Positions 21,366 through 33,858 are shown, counted from the stretch's first letter. The stretch is DNA of 64,000 nucleotides from Azospirillum sp. TSH58 (GCF_003119115.1 NZ_CP022364.1:2308001-2372000); one strand, 5' to 3'. Translations and numbers: made by a program. Notes: generated by a model not told the origin, from the sequence alone.

Positions 21366-22103
21366 TCACCCCCGCGCGCGCTCCTTCTCGATCCGGTCGA
21401 AGGCGGCGTTGATGGCGGCGACCTTCTGCGTCGCCAGATCCACGAACTCCTGCGGCATGCCCTGGGCGATCAGCACGTCCGGGTGATGCTCGCGCACCAG
21501 ACGGCGATGCGCCGCCTTGATCGCCTCGTCGCTGGCGCGGCGGGAGACGCCGAGCACGCCGTAGGGATCGGTCTCGTTGGGCGTGCCGGCGATGTGGTGG
21601 CCGGCGACGATGCGCTCGAACTCCTCGTCGGTGAAGCCGAAGATGTGGGCAACGGTGCGCAGATACTCGACTTCCGTCTCGTGCAGCTCGTCGTCGGCCT
21701 CGGCGATGGCCAGCAGGCTGTCGAGCAGCTCCTCCAGAACGGCGCGGCGGTCCTCGAACAGCCCGGCGATCTGCTGGGCGTATTCCTCGAAGCCGTGGGT
21801 GTCCTTGCGGGCGAGGTCGAAGACGTGGCCCACCGTGTCCAGCTCCTCCGGCGGGACGCGGAACAGGCGCTTGAAGGTGTCCACCTCCACCCGCTTCACC
21901 ACGCCGTCGGCGCGGGCCATCTTCGCCGACAGGGCGATCACGCCGATGGTGAAGGCGATGGACTTGGTGGCGTCCGCCGGGCCGCACAGGCCGCGGATGC
22001 CGCGCCCCACCGCATAGCCGGCGGCCAAGCCGATCAGGCCCCCGATCGGGCCGCCGATGGTGAAACCGGCCGCCCCGCCCAGGACGCTGCCCCAGATGCT
22101 CAT
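21366..22103 (-). CDS. TerB-domain DnaJ protein (DjlA-like)
   Basis: This 245-aa protein begins with a glycine-zipper hydrophobic segment ([20 protein letters not shown]), probably a membrane anchor. A helical TerB-like domain follows ([20 protein letters not shown] to about residue 160). A C-terminal J domain carries the HPD motif in [14 protein letters not shown], the site that stimulates DnaK ATPase. This is the DjlA architecture. I chose ATG 22103 ([10 protein letters not shown]); a longer frame to 22151 would add an unlikely charged leader. It is transcribed away from the acetyltransferase. Confidence 0.9.
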   Translation of the reverse strand: MSIWGSVLGGAAGFTIGGPIGGLIGLAAGYAVGRGIRGLCGPADATKSIAFTIGVIALSAKMARADGVVKRVEVDTFKRLFRVPPEELDTVGHVFDLARKDTHGFEEYAQQIAGLFEDRRAVLEELLDSLLAIAEADDELHETEVEYLRTVAHIFGFTDEEFERIVAGHHIAGTPNETDPYGVLGVSRRASDEAIKAAHRRLVREHHPDVLIAQGMPQEFVDLATQKVAAINAAFDRIEKERARG

Positions 22104-22250
22104 TCGTATCCGCCTTTCGCCCGCGGGAGCAGCATACCGGCAGTCCGGCACCGCGCCAACCGGCCCATACTTTTTCGTTGTTTCCCAGCATCTTCGCGCG
22201 CCGCGCCCTTTTCATCCATTGGGGGTATGGGATTTTCCGGCGGGACGGGA

Positions 22251-22334
22251 TGTTGCTGCGCTGCAACAGAGCCATGCCGTTGTCATCAGGGACCTTGCCC
22301 TTCGGTCCGGCCTTCGCCATGTTGCGCCGCAACA
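22251..22334. promoter_or_regulatory. Two TGTTGC...GCAACA palindromes in a divergent promoter region
   Basis: TGTTGC-TGCGCT-GCAACA is at 22251-22268 and TGTTGC-GCC-GCAACA at 22320-22334, both in the 320-bp spacer between the divergent DnaJ and acetyltransferase genes. Identical half-sites suggest an operator pair. The cores TGCGCTGCAACA and TGCGCCGCAACA resemble the TGC-rich palindrome reported for the PHA regulator PhaR, but no PHA gene is adjacent. Confidence 0.45.
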
Positions 22335-22424
22335 AACGAAGGCGGCCGGTGCAGGCCGCCGATGGGGAAGCGGACGACGCGAAGCGGTGCGATGTCCCGA
22401 ATCACCAGCGCCACGAGTCCCCCC

Positions 22425-22979
22425 ATGTCTGCCATCCGCAAGCTTCTCCCCGCCGAACGCGCTCAATACCGGGCGCATCTGCTGCGGCTGGACAAGGCGG
22501 ACCGCTACGCCCGCTTCACCGGCACCGTCTCCGACGCGGTCATCGTCCAGCATTGCGACTCGCTCGACTGGACGCGGACCACGCTGCTCGGCCTGTTCGA
22601 CCGCGGCGAGCTGCGCGGCGCGGTCGAGCTGTGCTTCGACCGGCTGCTGTGGCCCGGCGCGGCGGAGCTGGCGATCAGCGTCGAGAAGGGGTTCCAGGGG
22701 CGGGGCGTCGGCTCCACCCTGGTCCGCCGGTCGCTGGCCATCGCGGCCAACCGGGGCATCCGGCAGGTCCATATGATGTGCCTGGCCGACAACACCCGCA
22801 TGCGCGCCCTGTCGCGCCGCTTCGGCGGACAGATGGAGCGCGACGGCGGGGAGTTCGCCATCACCTTCGACCTGCCGCGGCCCTCCCAGGTCTCGCTGGC
22901 GCTGGAGGCGTTCGAGGATGGGGCGGGTGCTGTGAATGCCATGCTGGACGGGTTGCCCGCGCTGCTCAAGGCGGCCTGA
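22425..22979 (+). CDS. GNAT-family N-acetyltransferase
   Basis: This 184-aa single-domain acetyltransferase transfers acetyl from acetyl-CoA to an unknown amine. The acetyl-CoA loop is visible as [20 protein letters not shown] (residues about 88-107), after the beta strand [11 protein letters not shown]. Two starts are possible: ATG 22425 ([11 protein letters not shown]), preferred because it matches the fold start, or ATG 22392, adding 11 residues. Neither has a good ribosome site. Confidence 0.8.
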   Translation: MSAIRKLLPAERAQYRAHLLRLDKADRYARFTGTVSDAVIVQHCDSLDWTRTTLLGLFDRGELRGAVELCFDRLLWPGAAELAISVEKGFQGRGVGSTLVRRSLAIAANRGIRQVHMMCLADNTRMRALSRRFGGQMERDGGEFAITFDLPRPSQVSLALEAFEDGAGAVNAMLDGLPALLKAA

Positions 22980-23104
22980 CCGGACGGGCAGGAGGAGGGG
23001 GCGCATCCCACCCTTTCGTGCACCCCGTCTTGACCCGCGGCGGCGTATCGTCACACTCCCCGTCAAGACATCAGGCGTCGAGACAAGACATCAGGGAGTG
23101 GGGT

Positions 23105-26713
<3,609 letters not shown>

Positions 26714-26721
26714 GGTCTCAG

Positions 26722-26858
26722 TTCCCTCTCCCCTCTGGGAAGAGGGTTAGGGTGAGGGGGGTGCGCGTGTCGTACGTCCGGCAAAGGCGCAACCCCCTCA
26801 CCCTCCCCGCGCCTGTGGCGCGGGTCCCCTCCCTCTCCCCAGGGGGGAGAGGGCTTTT
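26722..26858. repeat. Palindromic intergenic repeat, family A, copy 2
   Basis: It reads CCCTCTCCCCTCTGGGAAGA then GGGTTAGGGTGAGGGGGGTGCGCGTG, with a complementary right arm (CCCCCTCACCCTCCCC, then CCCTCTCCCCAGGGGGGAGA). It shares the GGTTAGGGTGAGGGGG-TGCGCGTGT stretch with the copy at 2157-2334. It fills the 262-bp gap after the 5-oxoprolinase gene and may end its transcript. Confidence 0.8.
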
Positions 26859-26975
26859 GCTGCGGCACCCACCCATGCGCGCGAGTCGCTTGTCTGCGCG
26901 GGCGGCGGGGCTTAGCTTCTCCGGTCCTACCACCGCACGGCATCGTGCCAAAAGGACCCCCGGGGAGATTCGTCC

Positions 26976-28379
26976 ATGACCGCCGTACCCGCCGCCCAGC
27001 CTCGCGTCGCCTTCACCGACGAGATGAAGGCCGAGTTCAAGGCCCTGCTTGGGGACCGCTTCACCACCGCCGCGGCGGTGCGCGAGCATCACGGCAAGGA
27101 CGAGTCCTACCACCCCAACTTCCCGCCCGACGGCGTCGCCTTCGCCACCTCCACCGAGGAGGTCAGCGCCATCGTCAAGCTCTGCGCGAAGCACGGCCTG
27201 CCGATCATCCCCTTCGGCACCGGCACCTCGCTGGAGGGCGGCGTCGCCGCGCTGGCCGGCGGCATCTGCGTCGACGTGTCGACCATGAAGGAGGTCCTGC
27301 GCGTCAGCCCGGAGGACCTCGACGTCACCGTCCAGGCCGGCGTGACCCGCAAGCAGCTCAACGAGCATCTGCGCGACACCGGCCTGTTCTTCCCCATCGA
27401 CCCCGGCGCCGACGCCTCGCTGGGCGGCATGGCCTCCACCCGCGCCAGCGGCACCAACGCCGTGCGCTACGGCACCATGCGCGAGAATGTGCTGGGGCTG
27501 ACCGTGGTGCTGGCCGACGGCCGGATCATCAAGACCGGCGGGCGTGCCCGCAAGTCCGCCGCCGGCTACGACCTGACCCGCCTGTTCGTCGGTGCCGAAG
27601 GCACGCTCGGCATCATCACCGAGGTGACGCTGCGCCTCTACGGCATCCCGGAGGGGATCTCGTCGGCGGTGTGCCCGTTCAACGACATCCGCGGCGCCGT
27701 GGACACGGTGATCCAGACCATCCAGTCCGGCATCCCCGTCGCCCGCATCGAGCTTCTGGACGAGGTGCAGATGGACGCGGTGAACAAATATTCCAAGCTG
27801 GACTACAAGGTCGCCCCGACCCTGTTCTTCGAGTTCCACGGCACCGCCGCCGGGGTGAAGGAGCAGGCGGAGATGGTCGCGTCCATCGCCGCGGAGTTCG
27901 GCGGCAGCGAATTCACCTGGGCGACCCGTCCGGAGGATCGCTCCAAGCTCTGGCAGGCCCGCCACGACGGCTATTACGCGGCGCTGGCGCTGCGTCCCGG
28001 CTCCAAGGGCTGGCCGACCGACGTCTGCGTGCCGATCTCGCGGCTGGCCGACTGCATCCTGGAGACCAAGAAGGACATCGCCGAATCCTCGATGCTGGCC
28101 CCGCTGGTCGGCCATGTCGGTGACGGCAACTTCCACCTCGTCTACGTCATCGACCCCGACAAGCCCGAGGAGCTGGCCGAGGCCAAGCGCCTGAACGACC
28201 GCATGGTCGACCGGGCGCTCGCCATGGGCGGCACCTGCACCGGCGAGCACGGCATCGGCTACGGCAAGATGGAGTTCCTGGAGAAGGAGGCCGGCGACGC
28301 CTTCGCCGTGATGGGCGAGCTGAAGCGCGCCTTCGACCCGGAAAACCGGATGAACCCCGGCAAGGTCGTCCGCATCTGA
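26976..28379 (+). CDS. FAD-linked D-2-hydroxyacid dehydrogenase (D-lactate or glycolate type)
   Basis: This 467-aa flavoprotein of the PCMH/GlcD family is related to mitochondrial-type D-lactate dehydrogenase. The FAD domain shows PIIPFGTGTSLEGGVAALAG near residues 74-93, DPGADASLGGMASTRASGTN, and GAEGTLGIITEVTLRLYG. The C-terminal FAD-oxidase domain carries the metal-binding histidines in VGHVGDGNFHLVYVIDP and GGTCTGEHGIGYGK. It oxidises D-lactate (or a similar 2-hydroxyacid) to the ketoacid and passes electrons to cytochrome or quinone. Substrate choice between D-lactate and glycolate is not certain; no glcE or glcF lies next to it. Confidence 0.88.
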   Translation: MTAVPAAQPRVAFTDEMKAEFKALLGDRFTTAAAVREHHGKDESYHPNFPPDGVAFATSTEEVSAIVKLCAKHGLPIIPFGTGTSLEGGVAALAGGICVDVSTMKEVLRVSPEDLDVTVQAGVTRKQLNEHLRDTGLFFPIDPGADASLGGMASTRASGTNAVRYGTMRENVLGLTVVLADGRIIKTGGRARKSAAGYDLTRLFVGAEGTLGIITEVTLRLYGIPEGISSAVCPFNDIRGAVDTVIQTIQSGIPVARIELLDEVQMDAVNKYSKLDYKVAPTLFFEFHGTAAGVKEQAEMVASIAAEFGGSEFTWATRPEDRSKLWQARHDGYYAALALRPGSKGWPTDVCVPISRLADCILETKKDIAESSMLAPLVGHVGDGNFHLVYVIDPDKPEELAEAKRLNDRMVDRALAMGGTCTGEHGIGYGKMEFLEKEAGDAFAVMGELKRAFDPENRMNPGKVVRI

Positions 28380-28390
28380 GGACAGTGAAA

Positions 28391-28412
28391 GGGGAGCGCC
28401 GCAGCGCTCCCC
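28391..28412. terminator. Hairpin between convergent genes
   Basis: GGGGAGCG-CCGCAG-CGCTCCCC forms a perfect 8-bp GC-rich stem between the two convergent stops (28379 and 28425). There is no strong T-run on either strand, so efficiency is uncertain. Confidence 0.6.
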
Positions 28413-28424
28413 ATCCCCCTCCGT

Positions 28425-29306
28425 TCAGCGCGTCAGGCGGGTCATCAGGCTGGAGGTGTCCAGCCGGTTGCCGCCCATTCCCTGCACCTCGGCGTAGAAC
28501 TGGTCGACCAGGGCGGTGACGGGCAGGGTGGCGCCGTTGTTGCGGGCCTCGTCCAGCACGATGCCCAGGTCCTTGCGCATCCAGTCGACGGCGAAACCGA
28601 AGTCGAACCTGCCGTCCAGCATCGTCTTGGCGCGGTTGTCCATCTGCCAGGACTGGGCGGCCCCCTTCCCGATCACGTCCACGACCTTGTGGCCGTCCAG
28701 CCCGGCCTTCTGCGCGAAGGCCATGCCCTCGGCCAGCCCCTGCAGCAGCCCGGCGATGCAGATCTGGTTGACCATCTTGGTCAGCTGGCCGGCGCCCGCC
28801 GGGCCCATGTGGGTGACGGAGCGGCCGTAGCAGGCCATCAGCGGCTGGGCACGGGCGAAGGCGTCGGCGTCGCCGCCCACCATCACCGTCAGCACGCCGT
28901 TCTCCGCCCCGGCCTGGCCGCCGGACACCGGCGCGTCGAGGAAGAACAGGCCGCGCTCGCGGGCCAGATCGGCCATCTCGCGCGAGACGGTGGCGGAGAC
29001 GGTGGAATGGTCGGCGATGATGGTGCCGGGCTTCATGGCGGTCATCGCCTCGCCGGCCACCGCCCGCACGTCGTCGTCACCGCCGACGCAGAGGAAGACC
29101 AGCTCGGCGTCGCGGGCGGCCTCGGCCGGGGTGGCGGCGCCGGCCCCGCCGAAGCGGGCGGTCCAGGCCTCGGCCTTGGCGGCGGTGCGGTTGCAGACGG
29201 TCACCCGGTGACCGCCCCGGACGGCCAGATGGCCGGCCATGGGAAAGCCCATGGTGCCAAGCCCCAGAAAGGCGACGGAGCGGGAAGCGGTCGCGGTGTC
29301 GGCCAT
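28425..29306 (-). CDS. NAD(P)-dependent beta-hydroxyacid dehydrogenase (3-hydroxyisobutyrate/tartronate semialdehyde type)
   Basis: This 293-aa protein has the N-terminal dinucleotide-binding motif VAFLGLGTMGFPMAGHLAVR. The family signature is LDAPVSGGQAGAENGVLTVM with the catalytic Lys in GQLTKMVNQICIAGLLQGLA. Members oxidise 3-hydroxyisobutyrate or reduce tartronate semialdehyde; the exact substrate cannot be read here. I start at ATG 29306 (MADTATASRSV), preceded by GGAAGACAGG; the in-frame ATG at 29321 has no ribosome site. It converges on the FAD dehydrogenase gene. Confidence 0.9.
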   Translation of the reverse strand: MADTATASRSVAFLGLGTMGFPMAGHLAVRGGHRVTVCNRTAAKAEAWTARFGGAGAATPAEAARDAELVFLCVGGDDDVRAVAGEAMTAMKPGTIIADHSTVSATVSREMADLARERGLFFLDAPVSGGQAGAENGVLTVMVGGDADAFARAQPLMACYGRSVTHMGPAGAGQLTKMVNQICIAGLLQGLAEGMAFAQKAGLDGHKVVDVIGKGAAQSWQMDNRAKTMLDGRFDFGFAVDWMRKDLGIVLDEARNNGATLPVTALVDQFYAEVQGMGGNRLDTSSLMTRLTR

Positions 29307-29346
29307 GGTCCTGTCTTCCATTGTTGTATCGGCTGCGGATTGTTCT

Positions 29347-29380
29347 TGTCGGCGATCGCTTTCTGTCGGCGATCGTTTTC
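29347..29380. repeat. 17-bp tandem duplication
   Basis: TGTCGGCGATCGCTTTC and TGTCGGCGATCGTTTTC lie side by side with one difference, and a third partial TTTCGGCG follows. They sit 40 bp upstream of the hydroxyacid dehydrogenase start. The rest of the 29.3-29.7 kb spacer shows no gene. Confidence 0.6.
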
Positions 29381-29704
29381 TTTCGGCGTCTGCCCTTGGA
29401 CCGCCAAGCTAGGCCGGGAGCGCGTCCCGATCAAACGCCGTCCGCCGAGTGCCGCGCGATTGCAGTGCGGCGGCCTCCTTCCCCCGTCCGGCATTGCCGG
29501 GGAGCGGCACTCTGCCGCGGGAGGCATGACTCTTTCGAACGAGGTTGTCTTGCCGCGCCCTTGCTCCCGGCGCGTGATGTGTTAAGACGTTGAATGCCGG
29601 GTTTGCAGCGCAGCACCCGGCCATGCCGGCGCAACGGCGCCGGTGAACCAGGGCAGAGCCGGGGCCGCAAGACCCGGGCCGGAGAACAAGGGAAGGATAG
29701 CCGC

Positions 29705-29935
29705 ATGACGAATCAGTCGGGTTTCCAGGATGCGCCGCCGGACGAGCGTTCGAACCTCACGGACGAGCAGGAGAGCGCCATCCGCGTCCTCGCCAACAGC
29801 CTGCACCGCCTGAACGACGCCGTCGTCAAGGCCGTGGAAGCCGGCGTGACGGTCGAGCTGATGCGCACCGCCCGCTATCACAACGCGACGGGCAACTGGG
29901 GCGACCAGCTCACCCCGATGATCCGCACCAAGTAA
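29705..29935 (+). CDS. Small acidic hypothetical protein (76 aa)
   Basis: The protein is soluble and helical with no membrane segment: LTDEQESAIRVLANSLHRLN, then AVVKAVEAGVTVELMRTARY and a polar end (HNATGNWGDQLTPMIRTK). A good ribosome site (GGAAGGATA) precedes the ATG, and a strong terminator follows the stop, so it is a real monocistronic gene. I do not recognise a named family. Confidence 0.75.
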   Translation: MTNQSGFQDAPPDERSNLTDEQESAIRVLANSLHRLNDAVVKAVEAGVTVELMRTARYHNATGNWGDQLTPMIRTK

Positions 29936-29957
29936 GCGGCTCATCCCATCCGACCGG

Positions 29958-29997
29958 AAGGCCTCCTGTCCGAAAGGACAGGGGGCCTTTTCCTTTT
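29958..29997 (+). terminator. Rho-independent terminator
   Basis: AAGGCCTCCTGTCC-GAAA-GGACAGGGGGCCTT forms a 14-bp stem with one G-T pair and a GAAA tetraloop, followed by TTCCTTTT. It lies 23 bases after the 76-aa gene. Confidence 0.9.
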
Positions 29998-30040
29998 CGG
30001 CATGACCCATTCCGTCCCACCATTGTTCCCGTCGCGGTGC

Positions 30041-30065
30041 GGAACCGCGGCGCCCTTCGCCGGTT
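30041..30065 (+). promoter_or_regulatory. EcfG-type promoter motif, copy 1
   Basis: GGAAC-N16-GGTT, with the final T 33 bases before the ATG of the 58-aa membrane protein gene. The motif resembles the GGAAC-N16/17-(C)GTT promoters of the alphaproteobacterial general-stress sigma factor EcfG. The sequence is also nearly palindromic (GGAACC...GGTTCC). Confidence 0.5.
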
Positions 30066-30097
30066 CCTTCCATTTGGCCTCCAGCAAGGAAACGGTC

Positions 30098-30274
30098 ATG
30101 AAGGACGCTCAGAACCACATCCCGCAGCGTCAGGGCATGAACGACCGCGAAGCGTTCTGGCGCATGCATTGCCTGTCGGAACCGACCTTCACCGACCTCA
30201 CCCATGGCATCTTCCTGGGGCTGATCTGGTCGGCGGTGCTGTGGGCGCCGATGTTCATCAGCGTCCTGCTCTGA
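30098..30274 (+). CDS. Small single-span membrane protein (58 aa)
   Basis: A hydrophilic N-terminus (MKDAQNHIPQRQGMNDREAF) is followed by TFTDLTHG and one membrane helix to the C-terminus (IFLGLIWSAVLWAPMFISVL). AAGGAAA lies just upstream of ATG 30098, which I prefer over an upstream in-frame ATG at 30002 that lacks a site and would include the putative promoter. Family not recognised. The upstream GGAAC-N16-GGTT motif suggests control by a general-stress sigma factor. Confidence 0.7.
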   Translation: MKDAQNHIPQRQGMNDREAFWRMHCLSEPTFTDLTHGIFLGLIWSAVLWAPMFISVLL

Positions 30275-30302
30275 CCCGTCCGTCCGGTTGGAACGGCCCC
30301 GG

Positions 30303-32438
30303 TCAGGCGGTCTTCGCGGTGCGGAGCAGGGCGCGGACGCGGGCGGCGAGCTGGTCCGGGGTGAAGGGCTTGGGCAGGACGGCGGCGTCGGCCTTCAGGC
30401 CGGTCAGCGATTCGGGGCTGTAGCCGGAAATCAGCAGGACTCGGATGCCGGGCCAGCGCTCCTGGACCCGCCGCGCCAGATCGATTCCCGACACGCCGTA
30501 GGGCATCACCACGTCGGTCACGATCGCGTCGAAGGCGGCGTCCTGGTCCAGGATCTCCAGCGCGGCGGCGCCATGGTCGGCGGTCACCACCTCGAACCCC
30601 TCCTGCGCCAGCCCCTCCACGGTGGCCATCAGGACCAGCGCGTTGTCCTCGACCACCAGCAGGCGTACCGGTCCGGCCGGCATCGCCTCCGCCGCGTCCG
30701 GCACCGCTTCGGCTTCCGGCGCACGGCCGGACACCGGCAGGCTGACGCGGACGACCGTGCCGCGGCGCGGCGCGCTGGAAATGGTGGCGTTGCCGCCCGA
30801 CTGGCGGGCGAAGCCGTAGACCATCGACAGGCCCAGACCCGTCCCCTTGCCGTGCGGCTTGGTGGTGAAGAAAGGCTCGAAGGCGCGGGCGGCGACCTCC
30901 GGCGGCATACCGCTGCCGGTGTCGGCGATCTCCAGAACGGCGAGCGGGCCGTCGGATGTTTCCTCCTGCCGGGCGGCGATGCGGATGCGCCCGCCCGCCG
31001 GCATCGCGTCGCGGGCGTTGATCACGAGGTTCAGCACCGCCAGCTCCAGCTGGACCGGATCCACCTCCACCGGCAGCGGCGCGCTGGAAAGCGCCCAGTC
31101 CAGGGCGATGTCGGCACGGACGGAGCGTTCCAGCAGATCGGCCATGACCCGCAGGGCGTCCCCCAGATCGATCACCTTGGGGTCCACCGCCTCCTGGCGC
31201 GAGAAGGCCAGCAGCTGTCCGGTCAGCGTCCGGGCGCGTTCCAGCGCGGTGCGGGTGCCGTCCAGGTAGCGCGTCCCCTCCGCCGGCAGATGCCGTTCCA
31301 TCAGATGCAGGTTGGCCAGGGCGGCGGTCAGCAGGTTGTTGAAGTCGTGGGCGACGCCCCCGGTCAGCTGGCCGAGCGCCTCCAGCTTCTGCGACTGGCG
31401 CAGCGCGTTCTCCAGGGACTCGCGGGCGCGGGCCTCTTCGGTCCAGCGGCGGATGGCCCCCATCTCGCTGCGCGCGCGGCGCAGCGCCAGCAGGGTGATG
31501 CCGACCAGAGCCAGCATCGCCGGCACGGTGAAGGCGGCGTAGAGCAGGACGTTGCGCGCCCAGCCGGCCCGGATCTCGTTGATCGGGATGCCGTAGGTCA
31601 CGTAGAGCGGGTAGGGCGCCACGTGCATGAAGCCGTTGAGCCTCGCCACGCCGTCCATGCGGCCCCGCGTGCGGAACACGCCCTCGGTCTGCCCGGACGC
31701 CATCGCGCCGAGCAGAATGCTGTCCGCGGCATGGCGGGCCTGCCGGTCGCCGGTCGAGGGGTAGCGGACCAGGACCGAGCCGTCGCGGCGGACCAGAGAG
31801 ATCGACTCCTTCTGACCGGCGACGACGAGCTGATAGAAATCGGTCAGGTAATCGGTCAGCACCGCGGTCAGCAGCACGCCGTTGAACGGCCCTTCCGGTC
31901 CCCCGGCGGCGGCGCGGCGGCGCGTGACGTTGAACTGCCGCTTGCCCGACCCGCGCCCCGTGATCGCCTCGCTGACCAGGATGCCGGCGTCGGCCGCCGC
32001 CTGGGTGCGGAAATACTCCCGGTCGCCCACATTGATCGACGGGGCCGGGAACAGCCGGTTGTCGTTGCGCACCGCGCCGTTGGGATCGACCAGCCCGACG
32101 ACGCCGATCTGCGGAAGCTCCTCGACCAGCGTCCTCAGATAGCCGTGCAGGTCGTCGGAACGGCCGATCTCGTCCCAGCTCATGCCGGCGGTCCGCTCGT
32201 CCAGCCGGTCCAGGACCTGCTCGACCGTGTCGAAGACCTTCTGCATGTGCTCGTGCAGGATCAGCACGGTCTTGCGGATGTTGCGCTCCGCCTGCGCCTC
32301 CTCCTCGTGAAAGTCGCGCCAGGCGATGGCGGTGAACAGCAGGGTTGGAACCAGGACGGAGGCCACCAGAAGGATGCGGAGCAGGCGCACCATTCCTTCC
32401 GATTCGGTTGCCAGGGCGTCGAGGTGGCGGAGGGGCAT
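30303..32438 (-). CDS. Hybrid sensor histidine kinase with dCache-like sensor and receiver domain
   Basis: This 711-aa inner-membrane sensor has helix 1 near residues 17-40 (VRLLRILLVASVLVPTLLFT), a periplasmic Cache-like sensor to about residue 290 (LFPAPSINVGDREYFRTQAA), and a second helix (VLLYAAFTVPAMLALVGITL). The H-box is LTGGVAHDFNNLLTAALANL with the phospho-acceptor His, followed by an HATPase domain (DTGSGMPPEVAARAFEPFFT, then GTGLGLSMVYGFARQSGG). The C-terminal receiver (LLVVEDNALVLMATVEGLAQ) has its Asp in AIVTDVVMPYG. No response-regulator gene is adjacent, so its output partner is unknown. The start may instead be ATG 32393. Confidence 0.92.
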   Translation of the reverse strand: MPLRHLDALATESEGMVRLLRILLVASVLVPTLLFTAIAWRDFHEEEAQAERNIRKTVLILHEHMQKVFDTVEQVLDRLDERTAGMSWDEIGRSDDLHGYLRTLVEELPQIGVVGLVDPNGAVRNDNRLFPAPSINVGDREYFRTQAAADAGILVSEAITGRGSGKRQFNVTRRRAAAGGPEGPFNGVLLTAVLTDYLTDFYQLVVAGQKESISLVRRDGSVLVRYPSTGDRQARHAADSILLGAMASGQTEGVFRTRGRMDGVARLNGFMHVAPYPLYVTYGIPINEIRAGWARNVLLYAAFTVPAMLALVGITLLALRRARSEMGAIRRWTEEARARESLENALRQSQKLEALGQLTGGVAHDFNNLLTAALANLHLMERHLPAEGTRYLDGTRTALERARTLTGQLLAFSRQEAVDPKVIDLGDALRVMADLLERSVRADIALDWALSSAPLPVEVDPVQLELAVLNLVINARDAMPAGGRIRIAARQEETSDGPLAVLEIADTGSGMPPEVAARAFEPFFTTKPHGKGTGLGLSMVYGFARQSGGNATISSAPRRGTVVRVSLPVSGRAPEAEAVPDAAEAMPAGPVRLLVVEDNALVLMATVEGLAQEGFEVVTADHGAAALEILDQDAAFDAIVTDVVMPYGVSGIDLARRVQERWPGIRVLLISGYSPESLTGLKADAAVLPKPFTPDQLAARVRALLRTAKTA

Positions 32439-32686
32439 GGGATGGAGGACTTGAAGGCGGGGAGGGTGGCGACAGGGCGGGGCGCCGTGCGCGGGCCATC
32501 GGAATTAGGAAGCTATGCCGGTCCGCGGCGGTCGGAGCAACCTGAACTTTCCGGCGCCCCTATGACCTTCAGGGGAAGAGATAGGACGTTGCGACCCTTC
32601 GGCGATGGCCCCGCGGGGCGGAAGCGGCGACAATGCCGCGGGATCGAGCCCTGAACTGTGCCCTTCTGCCGTGGAGACCATCAGCC

Positions 32687-33076
32687 ATGCCCCTGAAGCC
32701 CATCGAGCACGCCGACGCCGCTCCCGAGGTGCGCGCCGTCTACGACGACATCAAGGCGGCCCGCAACGTGCCGGACGTCAACAATTTCTGGAAGATGGCG
32801 GCCCATCACCCGCCGACCCTGAAACGCACCTGGGAGAGCCTGAAGGAGGTGATGGCCCCCGGCGCGCTGGACCCGCTGGTGAAGGAGATGATCTTCGTCG
32901 CGGTCAGCGTGACCAACGGCTGCGACTACTGCATCCGCTCGCACGAGGCCGCCGCGCGCCGCGCCGGCATGACCGACGCCCAGTTCGGGGAGCTGATGGC
33001 CGTCATCGGCATGGCCAACGAGACCAACCGCCTCGCCAAGGGCTATCAGGTGGAGATCGACGAGGCGCTGAAATAG
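32687..33076 (+). CDS. Carboxymuconolactone decarboxylase / AhpD-like protein
   Basis: This 129-aa protein has the AhpD-type redox motif VTNGCDYCIRSHEAAARRAG, with CxxC and the following His. Such proteins are small alpha-helical peroxidases or reductants, often acting against alkyl hydroperoxides. The N-terminus PEVRAVYDDIKAARNVPDVN and the segment MIFVAVSVTNGC are typical of the uncharacterised peroxidase-related subgroup. A GGAGA site precedes ATG 32687. No peroxiredoxin lies next to it. Confidence 0.88.
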   Translation: MPLKPIEHADAAPEVRAVYDDIKAARNVPDVNNFWKMAAHHPPTLKRTWESLKEVMAPGALDPLVKEMIFVAVSVTNGCDYCIRSHEAAARRAGMTDAQFGELMAVIGMANETNRLAKGYQVEIDEALK

Positions 33077-33079
33077 CCG

Positions 33080-33481
33080 TCACGCGATGTCGTCGAGGGC
33101 GTCCTCCAGCGACGGGTAGATGCCCTCGGCCAGCGAACCGTCCACCCGCACCGGGCGGGGGAGCACGGCCACGGCGTCCAGCGCGCCGCGCAGCGTCAGG
33201 CCGGTGACCTCGACGAAGCCGCCGCGGTTGCCGTAGCGTCCGGCGGTCCATTCCGCCCGGTCGGGGTCGCCGGACAGCCTCCCGTTGCAGGTGATCATCT
33301 CGTGGGTGTCGTCGCCGCCGCGCCGGTTCCAGGCCATGCCGCCGCCGATATCGCGCGGGCGGAAGCCCTGCGGCTGGACCAGGTCGCGCACCGCGCGGGA
33401 CACCACCACCGCCTTGGGGTCGATCTCCGTCCCCACCGGGCCGCCCGCCGCCTGGGGTTCCTGTCCGATCGCCTGTTCCAT
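33080..33481 (-). CDS. Hypothetical protein (133 aa)
   Basis: A soluble protein with no signal peptide or membrane span. It contains RDLVQPQGFRPRDIGGGMAW, NRRGGDDTHEMITCNGRLSG and an acidic C-terminus (LAEGIYPSLEDALDDIA). The family is not recognised. It lies 3 bases from the stop of the AhpD-like gene on the opposite strand, and downstream of the tRNA terminator. Base composition looks like its neighbours, and the frame is full of ordinary codons, so it is probably real. Confidence 0.6.
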   Translation of the reverse strand: MEQAIGQEPQAAGGPVGTEIDPKAVVVSRAVRDLVQPQGFRPRDIGGGMAWNRRGGDDTHEMITCNGRLSGDPDRAEWTAGRYGNRGGFVEVTGLTLRGALDAVAVLPRPVRVDGSLAEGIYPSLEDALDDIA

Positions 33482-33564
33482 GGGTCCGCTCCCCGTCTGT
33501 GTCGCCTTCCAAAGGACAACAGGCGGGAGCGCGGCCTGTGCCGCGGCGGCGGGCCGGAAAAGCG

Positions 33565-33596
33565 AAAGGGCCGATGCGTCGCCGCATCGGCCCTTT
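33565..33596 (-). terminator. Terminator of tRNA-Pro copy 1
   Basis: On the minus strand AAAGGGCCGATGCG-GCGA-CGCATCGGCCCTTT forms a perfect 14-bp stem, followed by CGCTTTTCC. It begins 6 bases after the tRNA. Confidence 0.9.
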
Positions 33597-33601
33597 CAAT
33601 T

Positions 33602-33678
33602 TGGTCGGAGAGAGAGGATTCGAACCTCCGGCCCCTGCCTCCCGAAAGCAGTGCTCTACCAGGCTGAGCTACTCTCCG
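33602..33678 (-). tRNA. tRNA-Pro (CGG), copy 1
   Basis: The 77-nt cloverleaf on the minus strand starts CGGAGAGTAGCTCAGCCTGG. The acceptor CGGAGAG pairs with CTCTCCG, the anticodon loop TTCGGGA gives anticodon CGG (reads CCG), the T loop is TTCGAAT, and CCA is encoded. It has its own promoter and terminator and is identical to copy 2. Confidence 0.96.
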
Positions 33679-33719
33679 GTCCGTCGGTGCCGCCGTTGCC
33701 AGCGTCGCCGTGGAGCGGG

Positions 33720-33748
33720 TGTATAGACCCATTGCCCGCGGGCTGCAA
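33720..33748 (-). promoter_or_regulatory. Promoter of tRNA-Pro copy 1
   Basis: TTGCAG (33748-33743), 17 bases, TATACA (33725-33720) on the minus strand, about 42 bases before the mature tRNA. The same arrangement precedes copy 2. Confidence 0.75.
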
Positions 33749-33858
33749 TGGGAATAAGCGGCATTTGCGGTATGTTTTTTTGCCGGGTCGCGAAAGCCGG
33801 CGGGAAGGCCGCCGCACGGCTGGTTGGGCGGGCCGGAAAAGCGAAAGGGCCAAAAGCG

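Noticed and set aside
22251..22334. NifA upstream activator site (TGT-N10-ACA)
   Set aside because: Spacing between TGT and ACA is 12 and 9 bases, not 10, and no sigma-54 promoter (GG-N10-GC) is visible next to it.
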